DNA of 64,000 nucleotides from Lepidostoma basale (lineage: Eukaryota; Arthropoda; Insecta; Trichoptera; Lepidostomatidae). The notes beneath the pieces are model-generated. The model did no database searches, had not been told where the DNA came from, and saw only the letters and a list, made by a program, of their open reading frames with translations. The stretch is taken from contig JAHDVF020000980.1 of assembly GCA_022606425.2 (NCBI GenBank), positions 558,001-622,000 of the forward strand, in the 5' to 3' direction. A program made the translations under genes and the position numbers. Shown here piece by piece: positions 30,751 to 42,180 of this stretch (the stretch's first letter is position 1; each line of letters begins with the position of its first letter).

Positions 30751-31039
30751 AGAATAATTCATTTGAAATTAATAATACGCGCCCATTATGTAGTTCCGAT
30801 ATCTAAATAAGATCGTAAGTAGGGGTCAGAGGAATAATAATTAAAGCTCTTCCTACCGTAGGAGGCTTCAATTAATCAACCGGGATTATTCAACATAACA
30901 TGTTATCGAAAGGTTAAAGTGCGTTTAACCCTTTCTAGATATGCGCTCCGGTCTATTGCTTCTCTTAATTTAAAACTAGCTACTTCAAATACTATTCAAA
31001 TCCCAGTGTACGGGACACATTGCTCCTCCCGTACTATTA

Positions 31040-31370
31040 ATATTTATTTAGGCCTCTGACTGCTGCTCGTCTCCGATGTAGCGTGGATGTTGAAAGCGGA
31101 GAATACGGCGTGATGATACTTGTGATATAGTCCAATTTTTATTTTTAGCTCTGCGGTTTGGTTATCTCGGCCCAATCGAATATTGTGTCCCAGGTATGTA
31201 TATACTTGGACATTCTCAATTATGTTGCCATTCACGTTGATTTCAAGACTTTCCGTGCCCAATACCTTGGTCTTTGCCAGGCTCATATTCAAACCTACAA
31301 ATTTGGATAGGAACATCGTTTAGTTTTTGAAGCATTTCAGCTAGTTTCTCCGGAGTGTTAAATAAATAAA
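31040..31370 (-). mobile_element. RTE-2 LINE internal fragment
   Basis: The - strand encodes PEKLAEMLQKLNDVPI-like, FVGLNMSLAKTKVLGTESLE and INVNGNIIENVQVYTYLGHN, then a break into unrelated DNA at about 31120. It lies downstream of the RT catalytic motif, with no 3' end. Confidence 0.7.
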
Positions 31371-31639
31371 TTGGAAATAAAATAAATAAATAAGAAATAG
31401 ACTGTGTAACATGGGTATTTTTCTTTTATTTTCGTGCCTCAAAGAGTTAAAGGAGTATTATTATAGTCGTGTTTTAATACTCTAAACCTTTGGCTTATTT
31501 GTACTCGCAAGGATGATAATTGAATTCATCTGTAGAGCCAACATCATTTGCCCTTATGATTGATCTAAGAGGTACATTTAATTAATTGAGAGAAATCCAC
31601 ATTTCTAATATAATGAACTGAATTGAGTGATTGAATAAA

Positions 31640-32235
31640 TTGAATAAATGTTCACAGTGGATGGCCGAACGGACAGTGATGTTGAAAGAAGGGTTGGTGC
31701 GGGTAACTAAGTCAATGGAGCTTTAAAAATAGTTATTGGTAACAAGAATTTATCAATGAAAGCGAAAATGGCGGTTCACAATGCAGTTCTAGTCCCAACC
31801 CTTATGTATGGAAGCGAAGTATGGAACTGGCAGAAGAAAGATGAGAGCAAAATAAATGCGATAGAAATGAGGTCCCTAAGACAGAATCTCAAATGCTGAT
31901 ATTAGATAGGAGTGTAGAGCGAAAGAAGGTATTATGAACAAAATTATGAAAGGATCACTGCGTTGGTTCGGACATATGGAGCGCATGGGTGAGGAAAGAA
32001 TGGTTAAAAAAGTATACTTTAACGATGTAAATCGAGTACGGAGTCGAGGTAGACCGAGGCATGGCATGACCAAATTAATCAAATTTTAAAGGTTGGTCAT
32101 GTCAGAAGCCGGAAGAATCGACGTGCGTGTATGACTCGATGTATAAATGTGAAGGAAGCTAGAGAGGTATGTCAGGATACAGGAGTGTGGCGGTCCATTC
32201 TCGCTGCCTACCCCTGCGGCGAAACGGCGTGTTTT
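31640..32235 (+). mobile_element. RTE-1 LINE 3' fragment, YPCGETA sub-lineage
   Basis: FTVDGRTDSDVERRVGAG-like, AKMAVHNAVLVPTLMYGSEV, KGSLRWFGHMERMGEERMVK, RPRHGMTKLIKF after a deletion, SRKNRRACM/VGHVRSRKN remnants and AAYPCGETA. It is truncated at GGCGTG, followed by a T-run where the tail should start. Confidence 0.8.
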
Positions 32236-32309
32236 TTTTTTTTGGGTACAATTGTTTTTTTTGTGCTAAGAAACTTTTTAAGACCACTATCTATCATGTT
32301 TGTTGTCTC

Positions 32310-32530
32310 CTGCATTGCATCCCAACCTGGCCAGGGAGTCAGCGGTCTCATTACCAGAGATACCCGCATGTCCCGGAATCCAAATCAACTCCACTCTTTG
32401 TCTCCTACTATGAAGCTTCTACATCTACCTCTTTCGTACCTCTTTTAGTAGGGTGGGAAAACTTTCTCAAAGCAATCATTCGTGTATTTTTTACATTTCC
32501 TATCACCATAGAAGTATTATAGTCATCACA
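32310..32530 (-). mobile_element. LINE RNase H fragment
   Basis: The - strand encodes VELIWIPGHAGISGNETADS and LARLGCNAGDNKHDR, preceded by TRMIALRKFSHPTKRG. The H-x-GI-x-GNE-x-AD signature is the end of an RNase H domain, found in I, R1, LOA and some jockey-type LINEs. No other part is attached. Confidence 0.75.
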
Positions 32531-32565
32531 ATCAAAACTTATAATTTTATCATTAAATAATTTTC

Positions 32566-33455
32566 TCAACAACAACAACAAACCATCACGCCGTTTCCCC
32601 GCAGGGGTAGGCAGAGAGAATGGACCGCCACACTACTCTATCCTGGCACACCTCTCTAGCTTCCTCCACATTCATACATCGAGTCATACACGCACGTCGA
32701 TTCTTCCGGCTTCTGACATGACCAACTTTTAATATTTGATTAATTTGGTCATGCCATGTTTTCCTCGGTCTACCTCGACTCCTTACTCCATTTACATTGT
32801 TAACGTATACTTTTTTAACCATTCTTTCTTCACCCATGCGCTCCATATGTCCGAACCAACGAAGCGAACCTTTCATAATTTTGTTCATAATACCTTCTTT
32901 CGCTCTACACTCCTTCCTAATATCAGCATTTGAGATTCTGTCGTACATCGTTCTACCACACTACGTCTTAGGGACCTCATCTCTACCGCATTTATTCTGC
33001 TCTCATCTTTCTTCTGCCAGTTCCATGCTTCGCTTCCATACATAAGGGTTGGAACTAGAACTCCATTGTGAACGGCCATTTTCGCTTTCATTGATAAATT
33101 GTTGTTTCCAATAACTACTTTAAAAGCTCCATTCACTTTGTTACCCGCACTAACCCTTCTTTCAATATCACTGTCCGTTCGGCCATCCGCTGTGAACATG
33201 CTGCCTAAATACACAAATTCACTCACCTGTTCCAAGTTCTCTTCATTTACACTTATATTACAAACTGTCATTTGCTCTTCCCTTTCAAAAACTAACACCT
33301 TTGACTTTCCGACATTTATCATTAAATCGTTCGACTTGCATACCTTATACATTCTCTACGCCAAGACTTGTAATTCGTCCGCACTATCCGCAACGAGAAC
33401 GGCATCGTCCGTGTAAAGCAGACAGTTTACAGACAGATCACTCATCTTTATTTTT
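32566..33455 (-). mobile_element. RTE-1 LINE fragment with RT motif, YPCGETA sub-lineage
   Basis: The - strand starts at MSDLSVNCLLYTDDAVLVAD, where the catalytic motif is YTDD, not YADD. It continues through MINVGKSKVLVFEREEQMTV, YLGSMFTADGRTDSDIERR, LVPTLMYGSEAWNW, a one-base loss at RRxCG, DRISNADIRKECRAKEGIMN, GSLRWFGHMERMGEERMVKK and GRPRKTWHDQ to YPCGETA. The tail is GGTTTGTTGTTGTTGTTG. This is the reference copy for the TTG-tailed sub-lineage. Confidence 0.88.
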
Positions 33456-33524
33456 TTAATTTTCTCTCTGTTAATAATTTAAAATTTAAGGAATTTCACG
33501 ATTTTATTATATAATTAATCTTTA

Positions 33525-34175
33525 TTACATTAGCGTTAATGGTGAAAATTTGGAGCAAGTAGATAAGTTCGTATATTTAAGTAGTATGTTTACAAGAGAT
33601 GGGCAAGTGAAGCGATATATTGAAAGAAGGGTTGGGGCAGGCAACAAAGTGAATGGTGCACTTAAAGTTGTCTTCGCAAACAAAAACCTATCCAAAAACC
33701 TAGAATGGCAGTGCACAATGGTGTTCTTCTACCGACCCTTATGTATGGAAGCGAAGCATGGAACTGGCAAAAGACGGTTGAAAGTAGAATAAATGTAGTA
33801 GAAATGAGATCTCTTAGACGAATGTGTGGATACTCTGTGTATGATAGTGTGTCGAATGAAAATATAAAAAGAAATGCGGTGCTAATGATGGTATTATGAA
33901 AAAAATAATGAAAGGATCATTAAGACGGTTTGGACATATGGAAAGAATGAATGAAGAAAGAATGGTAAAAAAATTATATGTTAACGATTTAAATGGAACC
34001 AGAAATAGAGGAAGACCGAGGAAAACGTGGCATGATCAAGTAAATCAAATATTGAATGTCGGCCATGTAAGGAGTCAGAGAAATCGACCCGCGTGCATGA
34101 CACGATTTATGAATGTTGAGGAAGCAAGAGTAATATGTCAGAAAAGAAAACTGTGGCAGTCCATTATTTCTTAGA
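33525..34175 (+). mobile_element. RTE-1 LINE fragment just upstream of a furin exon
   Basis: SVNGENLEQVDKFVYLSSMF, GQVKRYIERRVGAGNKVNGA, AVHNGVLLPTLMYGSEAWNW, MRSLRRMCGYSVYDSVSNEN, KGSLRRFGHMERM and GRPRKTWHDQVNQILNVGH. The last codons (YPFGETA) and the tail are missing at 34172. Frameshifts near 33690 and 33880. Confidence 0.82.
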
Positions 34176-34448
34176 AGTTAGTTTTCTCTATTCCTTTGTT
34201 CACATAATTAGTAAGAATATAATAAATATTTATTAATTTAAACAGTTCAATTATGTTATATTTAAATGTATTAATTGTTTGTATATAAATAACCTTAATG
34301 TATTATTACTTGTATGACACATAACACTCCGTGGTGAATGTGTCAAATAAATAAATAAAATACCACTATCCGGTTTGAATTGTGAATGTTGAAAAATAAA
34401 AATGTCCAAATTAAAGATTTAATTTAATTGTATTCTGTTATATTTCAG

Positions 34449-34583
34449 AATGGAGGAGCGAAGGATGGCTTGGACATGAACCTGGGACCCGCATGGCAGA
34501 GAGGATATACCGGGAAAGGAGTTGTTGTTTCGATCTTGGATGATGGAATCCAGACGAACCACCCAGACCTTGCTCAGAACTAT
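34449..34583 (+). CDS. Fur2: Furin-like proprotein convertase, catalytic-Asp exon
   Basis: A 45-codon internal exon, phase 0 at both ends, between TATATTTCAG and GTAAGT. It encodes [20 protein letters not shown], then [20 protein letters not shown] and LAQNY. This is the beginning of the subtilisin-like (S8) catalytic domain; the first Asp of LDDG is the triad aspartate. It joins in frame to the exon ending QWYL at 19965, giving a 14,483-bp intron. The exons holding the triad His (in the HGTRCAGE-type motif) and Ser, and the P domain, were not found between 34.6 and 64 kb. The next intron is therefore longer than 29 kb and contains the antisense protease genes, or the gene is broken, or the assembly joins wrong pieces. 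Residue choice ([12 protein letters not shown]) favours Furin 2. Confidence 0.88.
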
Positions 34584-34624
34584 GTAAGTCTCAAAAATAT
34601 AATATGTCAAAGGATACAGTCCTA

Positions 34625-34950
34625 AATAACCTTTCCCTTGTGGTGCTCAAACGAAAACGCGCGTTCCGGTGTTAGGAAGTCAGTACTCGATCAAAAATTA
34701 GCGATTTTAAATCGAAAAAATAAGAACATTCATAGTTAATCTCCTTACTTAATTTTAATTGAAGTCAAGTATTATAATAATTTAGATTTATTTGCTAAAA
34801 ACATTAAAAAAACATCTAGCAACGCTCACGGAACGGGCATAGGTTGCAAGCCCGAGAGCTACTGCCGGGCAGTGAGAACGTTGAGCTCCTCGCGCTTCCA
34901 CAGTGAAGTAAGAGTGAGATGTGAATATAGTGTCGCGCACTCAGCGCTAC
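34625..34950 (+). repeat. Dispersed repeat family K, copy 1
   Basis: Shared with 47160-47470: AGCGATTTTAAATCG, TCACGGAACGGGCATAGG, GCAAGCCCGAGAGCTACTGC and CTCCTCGCGCTTCCACA in the same order and spacing. No coding frame or recognisable termini. Confidence 0.7.
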
Positions 34951-35665
34951 GAATTTTGTTTCCGATGTTCACAAAATACCTCCGATGTGCCCGATAAATT
35001 CTGATTATTATAAATATTATTTATTTAATCAATATTTATTGAGATATTGGTGGTTATTAGAAGCAACGTGTAGAAGATACCCATCACATGGAAAGTAGGG
35101 TTAAAGCTGAAGAAGAGTTATGTTTTGTGGCACATGCTATCGCATATGACGCAATGCTTTGTATTGTCATAATAAATGTATTCGTATTATCCTCCTTCGA
35201 TGAATTGGGTATAAATATTCATGAGGCAACCGTCAAATTTCAATAATTATTTATACCTCAATTGACTCCCTCGTAATTATAATGTGTGTAAACTGAATAA
35301 TTTAATATAGTCAATTCCGCGGATTCACAAATGCCATTGTATTAGCTTAACCCGTTGCTGGCAATGCGTTGTCTCTCCGACGGAAGTTTGATTATCATCT
35401 AGAATCAACTAAGCAATATTTAATATGAAAATACACTCGATTATGTGGAGAAAACTGTATTATTATATCATATTATTATTTATGTGTTTAATACATAGAT
35501 ATTTTTGATCGGTGATGTTAAATGCGGGAATGCATTGGTGTTTATTTTATATGTGTGGTATACATAAATTTTATTTTATAGATGGTATTTTGATTAATCG
35601 AAAAATCTCTTATCGATTTTTCGCTCTTGTGAGTGTATATCTAAATAAAATATAATGTTCGTATG
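34951..35665. other. Unassigned AT-rich stretch
   Basis: No gene or element was recognised. Confidence 0.3.
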
Positions 35666-35666
35666 T

Positions 35667-36250
35667 GCGAAGAGACGCGGTATGATGGGTTGCGAACCTC
35701 ATCGCCACCAATAGGCATCTCCCGCGCACACTTTGATCGTCCAACGTCTACAAAATAAATCTAAAACAAATTATATAAAATACAATGATATAAAATAAAA
35801 TAACAAATAAAAATAATTTAGCACATAATATTCTTTTATGTAGTGCACTTGTCGTTAGCTGGACGATCCGGATATTTGTGTATATTGAATTTTTTATTCC
35901 ATGTTATCCACTGTTTTTTTTTAACTAAATGTAATTAGGCACTTAAAACAATTTAACACCAGCAAAACTTTAAAATAGTATTGAAGAATTTATTCAAATT
36001 GTCATTGGAACAAATGAAAAATGTATTTTTACACCTGTCAAAATTATTTTTATAAACGAAAAAACTTATATAATTCTAACATCAAAACAGTGAAAACGCA
36101 TTTTGATGTTACAAATAACTATCACAAAGTGCGGCAACAATCAAATTGACCAAAACAATTCACTTATACACGAAATATTTTCAAATTTACGGGAGCACTA
36201 TTTGAACCAAACCAAATTTCCAAAACAGAACATATAATAATCCAGTTGTC
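35667..36250 (-). mobile_element. Family B non-autonomous repeat, tail missing
   Basis: This contains the GATGGGTTGCGAACCTCATC block, the AATAAATCTAAAACAAATTA block and the long AT-rich 5' part (ATTCAAATTGTCATTGGAAC, GAAATATTTTCAAATTTACG). It is the inverse partner of the + copy at 36775-37390, ~530 bases away. Confidence 0.75.
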
Positions 36251-36589
36251 ATATATTTTGTATATAAATTCATAGTTTCTTAATTTTGTTGTTTGCTTGC
36301 AAACAAAATGCAGAAAGCTCGAATTCAAGTATCGAAAGGGTTAAACGAAGCGGTAAGGAATTAATTATATTCCACTTGTAAGGAAACAATTATTTCCAAT
36401 TGCTTGTGATTAATAAATAAGCTTTTGATTGCGTTGCGTCAAGCTCGACTGATTGCTCGTTACCTTGTTTATATATTTACTTCCACATCTGGCTGGGTAT
36501 CTACAATACTTTTTAAAATAGCAAGAAATAAATTCACTTTGGAATTTAAAAATAACGTTGTTTATTTTCCACTTAAATAATATTAAATA

Positions 36590-36632
36590 ACACGACATGT
36601 TTCGGAGGAGATCTCCTTCTTCAGATTTAAAT
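36590..36632 (-). ncRNA. Hammerhead-ribozyme-like motif between two family B copies
   Basis: On the - strand: core CTGAAGA (36624-36618), one A, helix II GGAG/CTCC with loop ATCTC, GAAA, CATG and T-C. Helix I is poor. It sits in the spacer of the family B inverted pair. Confidence 0.45.
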
Positions 36633-36774
36633 ATATCACGAAAAACTAAACGAGGAATGACTTTTTAAAAGACATTTAAAAATCGATACGATCGGAACAA
36701 TACATTTGAATTTAACAAAAAAAATATCTGTACTAATTGCTTAAGAACTAATAATTATGTGATAATATTATATT

Positions 36775-37390
36775 TTTTTTGAAAATTTGGTTTGGTTCAT
36801 GTGGTGCTCCTGTTAATTTGGAGATATTTCGCGTATAAGTGAATTGTTTTGGTCAATTTAACTGTTGCCGCACTTTATAATAGTTAATTGTGACACGTAA
36901 TACGTTTGTACTGTTTTGCTTTTAAAATTATTTTAGTTTTATCGTTTTTATAAAGAATATTGACAAGTTTAAAAATAAATTGTTCATTTATTCCAATGAC
37001 AATTTGAATAATTTCTTCAATATTATTTCAAAGTTCTTGCTGGTTAAGTGCCTAATTACAGCTAATTTAAAAAACGGTGGATACGTGTAACATAAATTAA
37101 ATAAACACAAAAGTCCGGATCGTCCATGTCAACATGTGCAACATCGAAAAAAACATTATTTGCTAAATTAAAAAACGACGGATTCGTGGAACATAAATTA
37201 AATAGACAATATGTGCACCATCTAAAAAGAACATTTTGTGTTAAATTATTTTTATTTTGTTATTTTATTTTATATTATTTATTTTAGATTTATTTTGTGG
37301 GTGTTGTTGTAAAAGTGTGACAGTCCATTCTTTCTGTCTACCCTTTCAGGGAGATGGCGCGATGGTTAGTTAGTTAGTTAGTTAGTTATA
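36775..37390 (+). mobile_element. Family B non-autonomous repeat with RTE-1-type 3' end
   Basis: It starts at about TTTTGAAAATTTGGTTTGGT, runs through CAATGACAATTTGAATAATT and ATTTTAGATTTATTTTGTGG, loses the CGCAACCC block by deletion, and ends in GTGTGACAGTCCATTCTTTC ... GATGGTTAGTTAGTTAGTTAG. No protein is encoded. Confidence 0.75.
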
Positions 37391-37569
37391 AAATTGTAAT
37401 TTGGAAAAAAAACATGTATTTGAATATACTCGTACATGTTTTGCCTAGATATAATTAATTGATTTATTTGGTTTGAAAATATTATTGGGAATAGCTTTAA
37501 AGACTAAAAGTAGAATGGGTATTTTAAGGAGAAAAGAGTAAATATAGGAATCTGATTATTAATTTTCTT

Positions 37570-37915
37570 CTTCTTCTACTTCTTCCTTATTGAAGACCTA
37601 TGTGATCTGTTCTCCAGAGAGTTGCTCCTCCTGTGAGGTAGATACCCAGCTGTCCTTCCATCTTTTAGGAGGTCTTCCACAAGGATGATTCCCATGAGGT
37701 TGATTATGCAATGCCAAATAGGGGAGTCTGGTGGAGTCCATTCTTTGTACATGACCGTACCAGTCCCCTTTTCGCTGTCTGCTCCATCTTATAATATCCT
37801 CAACCTCGCATATCTCTCTTATTCTGGTGTTCCTCACGCGATCCCTCAATGTCTTGGCTGCTATCGTCCTCAGTGTCTTCATTTCGGAAGTCGAAGGGGA
37901 ATTAATTTTCAATAA
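37570..37915 (-). mobile_element. RTE-3b LINE 3' fragment
   Basis: The - strand encodes SEMKTLRTIAAKTLRDRVRN, TRIREICEVEDIIRWSRQRK, GDWYGHVQRMDSTRL, HPCGRPPKRWKDSWVST and LSGEQIT, with a TTCTTCTTCTACTTC tail side at 37565-37585. One open 104-residue frame. Confidence 0.8.
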
Positions 37916-38410
37916 AAATAAATATATTATATTAATTCTATCGTAATAAATGACACATCACTTAATACAACACAATTAGTTATCACAAAATATTTTCTAA
38001 AATTCTGATAACAATGATAAAGGGGTAGTGTTAAAATAACCAGATTTTCAAGTCCCCATTATGGAAATTTTACTCTGCAAACAATTTTTAACGTAGAATT
38101 TTCTTAATATAGGAAAAATTAAACTTGCTTCAACGCATATTAAAAGAATCATGGCGTTATTTAAAAAAATCATCCCCTAGTTTGAACTTTGGAGAGATTC
38201 TTCACCTTTTAAATATTAAAATGATTTGATGCCCAGAGTGGGGCGAGATGTTCCGAAATTACTTTTTAATTAAAAAGAATAAACGTTGCCTTTTATATAA
38301 GAGGAAGCGGTGAATTATATTTTCTCATTAAACGCTCAATTTCGGCTGCCTGCCTCAACGAAGAAACACCATTGAGAAAGTGACACAAAGTATATTAACT
38401 ATTAAATTAT
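37916..38410. other. Unassigned AT-rich stretch
   Basis: Nothing was recognised. Confidence 0.3.
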
Positions 38411-38414
38411 ATTA

Positions 38415-38897
38415 TTTCATTGTTTAGAAGTGAAGCATGAAACTGGTAGAAGAAGGATGAGAGCAGAATAAATGCGGTAGAGATGACGTCCCTAATACGT
38501 ATGTGTGGTAGAACGATATACGACAGAATCTCAAATGACAATATAAGAAAGGAATGTAGAGCGGAAGAAGGTATAATGAACAAAATTATGAAAGGATCGC
38601 TGCGTTGGTTCGGACATATGGAACGCATGGATGGAGAAAGAATGGTTTAGAAAGTATACGTTAATGATGAAAATGGGGTACAAAGTCGAGGCAGACCGAG
38701 GAAAACATGGCATGACCAAATTAATCAAATTTTAAAGGTTGGTCATGTTAGAAGTCGAAGGAATCGACGTGCGTGTATGACTCGTTGTATGAATGTGGAG
38801 GAACCTAGAGAGGTTTGTCAGGATAGAGTAGTTTGGCGGTCCATTCTCTCTGCCTACCCCTGCGGGGAAACGGCGTGATGGTTTGTTTGTTTGTTCT
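38415..38897 (+). mobile_element. RTE-1 LINE 3' fragment with TTTG tail
   Basis: MTSLIRMCGRTIYDRISNDN-like, IRKECRAEEGIMNKIMKGSL, RWFGHMERMDGERMV with a stop, QSRGRPRKTWHDQINQILKV, RRNRRACMTRCMNVEEPREV and RSILSAYPCGETA, then GTGATGGTTTGTTTGTTTG. The clean TTTG tail differs from the TTAG tail of other copies. Confidence 0.85.
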
Positions 38898-39510
38898 TCC
38901 CTATACTCTAATACAGCTTTTGCGCCGTGTATTCCGATGGTAGGAATCTTATTTTTTAATGGCTATTGGACTTCTATTAACCAGGTATAAGGAGTTATTC
39001 CTTTCTCAATTTTTTGGCAGCCATGGAAAGGCACATTTTCACGTTGTGGCCTTGGGGTCTGGTGACATTACAAAATGGCATATTGCAAAATTTTTAATGA
39101 ACTATGTACGAGTACTTTCAAACATTACACAATTATTTTTTAAATTTTTTCTTTTTTTTCGTTTCTACTCTCTTATTTATTCTTTGTCTGGGTCTTATAT
39201 TAATAAGATGATTATATTATATGCGTTATGGAGGGAAAAGGAGCGAGATGTAATGAGATCAAATTAATAGTTTGTGAAGAGAAATGAGAAGAGGCAACAG
39301 AAAGAGTTGTGGAGAAGATAAAGGAACACGAAAAAACTATAAATTAACTGTATTATTAGGAGAAAAATATATTTAAGGACGTTGGGCGTTAATTTATCTT
39401 CAATTAATCGTTCTGTATGTATATATACCATGTTTTCTTTCATTCCACTACCATTCGCACATTTTTTTCCTTCATTTTCTAAACTCTCAGTGATTCCCAA
39501 AATGGTCTAT
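38898..39510. other. Unassigned stretch
   Basis: AT-rich, with open frames only by chance. No element was recognised. Confidence 0.3.
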
Positions 39511-39514
39511 AAAT

Positions 39515-39976
39515 ATACTCGTAGGCCCCAGGGGTCTACGACAACTGACAAAGAAAAGGGGTTTATGTCGGCGAAAAATTTGGGGTCTATGAAATGAAAA
39601 TGGGGGTTCACGATAGTGGATCTCATGTCGGATGGTCGAAATTGTTGGCGATTTTTTTTTTGCTGATTGGGGAAAATCTGCCGGTGGAAACGTTTGGAGA
39701 CTTTTTTTTTGATTTTCCCAAATGAACTAAAAAAAAAGGTAGCCAAACGTTTCAACCGGCAGATTTTCCCCAATGAGCTAAAAAAAAAAAGGTCAACTAA
39801 GAATTCCGTTTTTTTTCCGGATTTTTTTTTGACCTGATTTAGTTCTGTGTCAGCTTCAAATACTAGTTTTATAGTTATAGATGAATTTAAAAAAAAAATT
39901 AGCAAAGCAGGGGGTTTACACAAAATAGAAAAAATCGGAAAGGGGTCTACGGGACAAAAAAATTTGAGAACCTCTG
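39515..39976. mobile_element. hAT-like MITE with internal stem-loop
   Basis: Read inward, the right end is CAGAGGTTCTCAAATTTTTT followed by GTCCCGTAGACCCC, a typical hAT terminus. The left end CAGGGGTCTACGACAAC is shortened relative to it. Inside, GGGGAAAATCTGCCGGTGG pairs with the reverse complement CAACCGGCAGATTTTCCCC (about 39680-39770). The left edge and target duplication were not resolved. No coding. Confidence 0.65.
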
Positions 39977-40303
39977 CTCTATATGAAAGTATTTTTCCTA
40001 AAGGCTTCTATTTTTAACTTGGTGTTTACGTTCTATTTAACAATTTTATTTTTCATAACAAAACAAAACAAGCGCGGCTCTTCCTTTTTAAATAAATTTC
40101 ATCATTCGTTAAGGCTTTCGCAATGAGTACAGACGAGATTTATAACGGGAGGATGGTAGAAAATGTACAAATAGCGATTCGTTAGATGACACCCAGCGGG
40201 ATAACGACAAACGGCCGCTAATAACGGATAGTGTCCCTTACGTACCAAATATCTGGTCTACTAACTGAACTTGCCACTTAATAATTTATATATTTTATTA
40301 ATA

Positions 40304-40875
40304 CGAGGTGTAGCAATTAAATTCCGAGAAATTTGTAAATAAAACACAGGCAAATAAAGTTAGCAACCAAATTTTTTTTATAGCATTCACAGTCCCCTCC
40401 TAACTCAGAACAACTTTTCTAACGTTTCTCCCATGTTTAGAAGCAGCCTTGACAGTCCTTTAAAGTTAGGCCTTTCAAGACGACGGTCGCAGCCTCCTGG
40501 ACGGCCTCCACACTACCACGATGGGTTCTTTTGAGGTGACTTTTCATTTTAGAGAAAAAGAAAAAGTCACAGGGGGCTAAGTTGGGGCTATGGGGTGGAT
40601 GCGGTAATGTTGGGATACTTTTTTTTTGCCAAATATCCCCTTAAAATCAAGGAGGAATGAGCCGGCGCGTTATCATGGTGCAATTTCGGGTTGTTTACGA
40701 AAAACACGCTGTCGCAGCCGCTCCAAAACTTCAACATAGAACTTTCTACTTACTGTCTGGCCTTCAAGAATGTATTCATGCTGAATAATGCCACAAATAT
40801 TGAAGTAAATGATCAGCATTGCCTTCAGCCGTGATTTTGACATCCTTTTTTTTTTAAAAAAGACTAACATCAAAG
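40304..40875 (-). mobile_element. Mariner transposase fragment, third mariner type
   Basis: The - strand encodes MSKSRLKAMLIIYFNICGII, EGQTVSRKFYVEVLERLRQR and FRKQPEIAP, then after a frameshift HHDNAPAHSS (catalytic Asp), LAKKKYPNIT, a stop, NLAPCDFFFFSKMKSHLK (last Asp motif) and a degraded end. The terminus near 40304 reads CGAGGTGTAGCAATTAAA after TA. The amino half is missing. It is distinct from the other two mariners. Confidence 0.85.
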
Positions 40876-40942
40876 ATATTAGAATTTATTTTGACATCCT
40901 TTTTTTTTTAAAAAAGACTAACATCAATGATATTAGAATTTA
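40835..40942. repeat. 54-bp tandem duplication
   Basis: 40835-40888 and 40889-40942 are near-identical units starting TTTTGACATCC and ending AGAATTTA, differing at about one base (CAAAGAT/CAATGAT). It joins the mariner fragment to the S2 SINE tail. Confidence 0.85.
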
Positions 40943-41075
40943 TTTTACAATCTTCAATATGAGCAGAAAATAGCTCATTATTATGAAGAAGGAATCTGGT
41001 CGTGTCCAGGCTCGAACCCAAGTCCCCTAGATTAGGAGTCAAGCGTTCTATCCCCTAGACCACCACCCGATTGGG
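40943..41075 (-). mobile_element. tRNA-derived SINE family S2, copy 1
   Basis: On the - strand a tRNA-like head (41069-41000) has an A box TGGTCTAGGGG (41062-41052), an anticodon-loop-like CTCCTAA (CCT) and a B box GGTTCGAGCC (about 41018-41008). It continues into GACCAGATTCC and an AT-rich body (GAGCTATTTTCTGCTCATAT). A second copy at 42181-42322 shares head and body, which marks it as a SINE and not a single tRNA gene. Confidence 0.75.
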
Positions 41076-42180
41076 CGCTCCCCACCCTCTTCCACCCACT
41101 GCAGGCTTCGTCTACGGGTCTATAGGCACTCATCTCTATACACCTGCCGTAATTTTTGTAGGATTTCTGCAGGTTTTAAACCAGTTACGACCAAAATCTG
41201 ATCACAGCATGTTGCTTTAAAACTGAGTCAGTCATTTCTGCGACCGAGTTAAAAAACTGTATCCGAAAAACACCCGTAAAAAACGAACCAGAAGCCTGAT
41301 TACCATAAAATCTTCACTGCAACTTTTTTAACCGTTTTTATTAGAACACGTGTTTATCTACAGTTTACATTATCATGTGTTCTAATAAAAACTTTCATGG
41401 TTTGGCTACCGCAGATGAAGAACAGAAGCAGTTCTTCATACGTTGTGTGCAAGAATATAGAAAAATTTACCTAGACTATAAAATTGAGAAAAAAAAATAT
41501 GAATAATGTATCTTTTTTGATAATTACAAGAAAAACATTATATAAATTTACGTTTTCATCAATGCTTATCTAACATAATGGTTTAAAGTGATAATTTACA
41601 ACTACATTTAAAAGACACTTTAAGCAGCTATTTTCTAAAACTTTGAGGCCAAGTCGGCACAGGTTAAAATTAACGCACTAAGTTAAAATTCAGTATTTGG
41701 GTAACTAGTAGACTAATAAATACAATAACAGAGTATATTTTTCAACAACCGCAAAAATATCGCCCTTATAAGGGACACCTAATGTACACGTGTACTATTT
41801 TAAGTAAATAAATAAATATATATATTTTTTAAAAACTCCTCCACGAATGTTCTTCCGCACCATAGTAACGAGACAGCAGCCTCTAACGACGTACCGGCGA
41901 ATTGTTGTTATTCATTTTCTTTTGTAAGGGTGACGACACCCATCGGGAGCGGCACTGAATACAAAAACACACTAAATAGGGTCGGGAAATCTTAAGACGA
42001 AAGGAAAAACACAGGCATCGTAAATTTATTACGCAATTATTTTATTTCATTTTTATTTCAAATTAAGAAAAACAATTATTACAAAATCACGTAAAAAAAG
42101 TAATTGATTTGGTTTATTTAAAATTTCAGTTTTTATTTTATTTCAAAAACACGAATACCAAAGATTTAAATCAATGATTT
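41076..42180. other. Unassigned stretch with a short inverted repeat
   Basis: No gene was recognised. TTTTTATTAGAACACGTG (41334-41351) pairs with CATGTGTTCTAATAAAAA (about 41374-41391), which could be the ends of a tiny foldback. 41860-41990 is non-repeated. Confidence 0.35.

Noticed and set aside
40999..41069. A functional tRNA-Arg(CCT) gene
   Set aside because: Acceptor pairing is poor, a second copy with the same non-tRNA body exists at 42181-42322, and the head runs into a SINE body.
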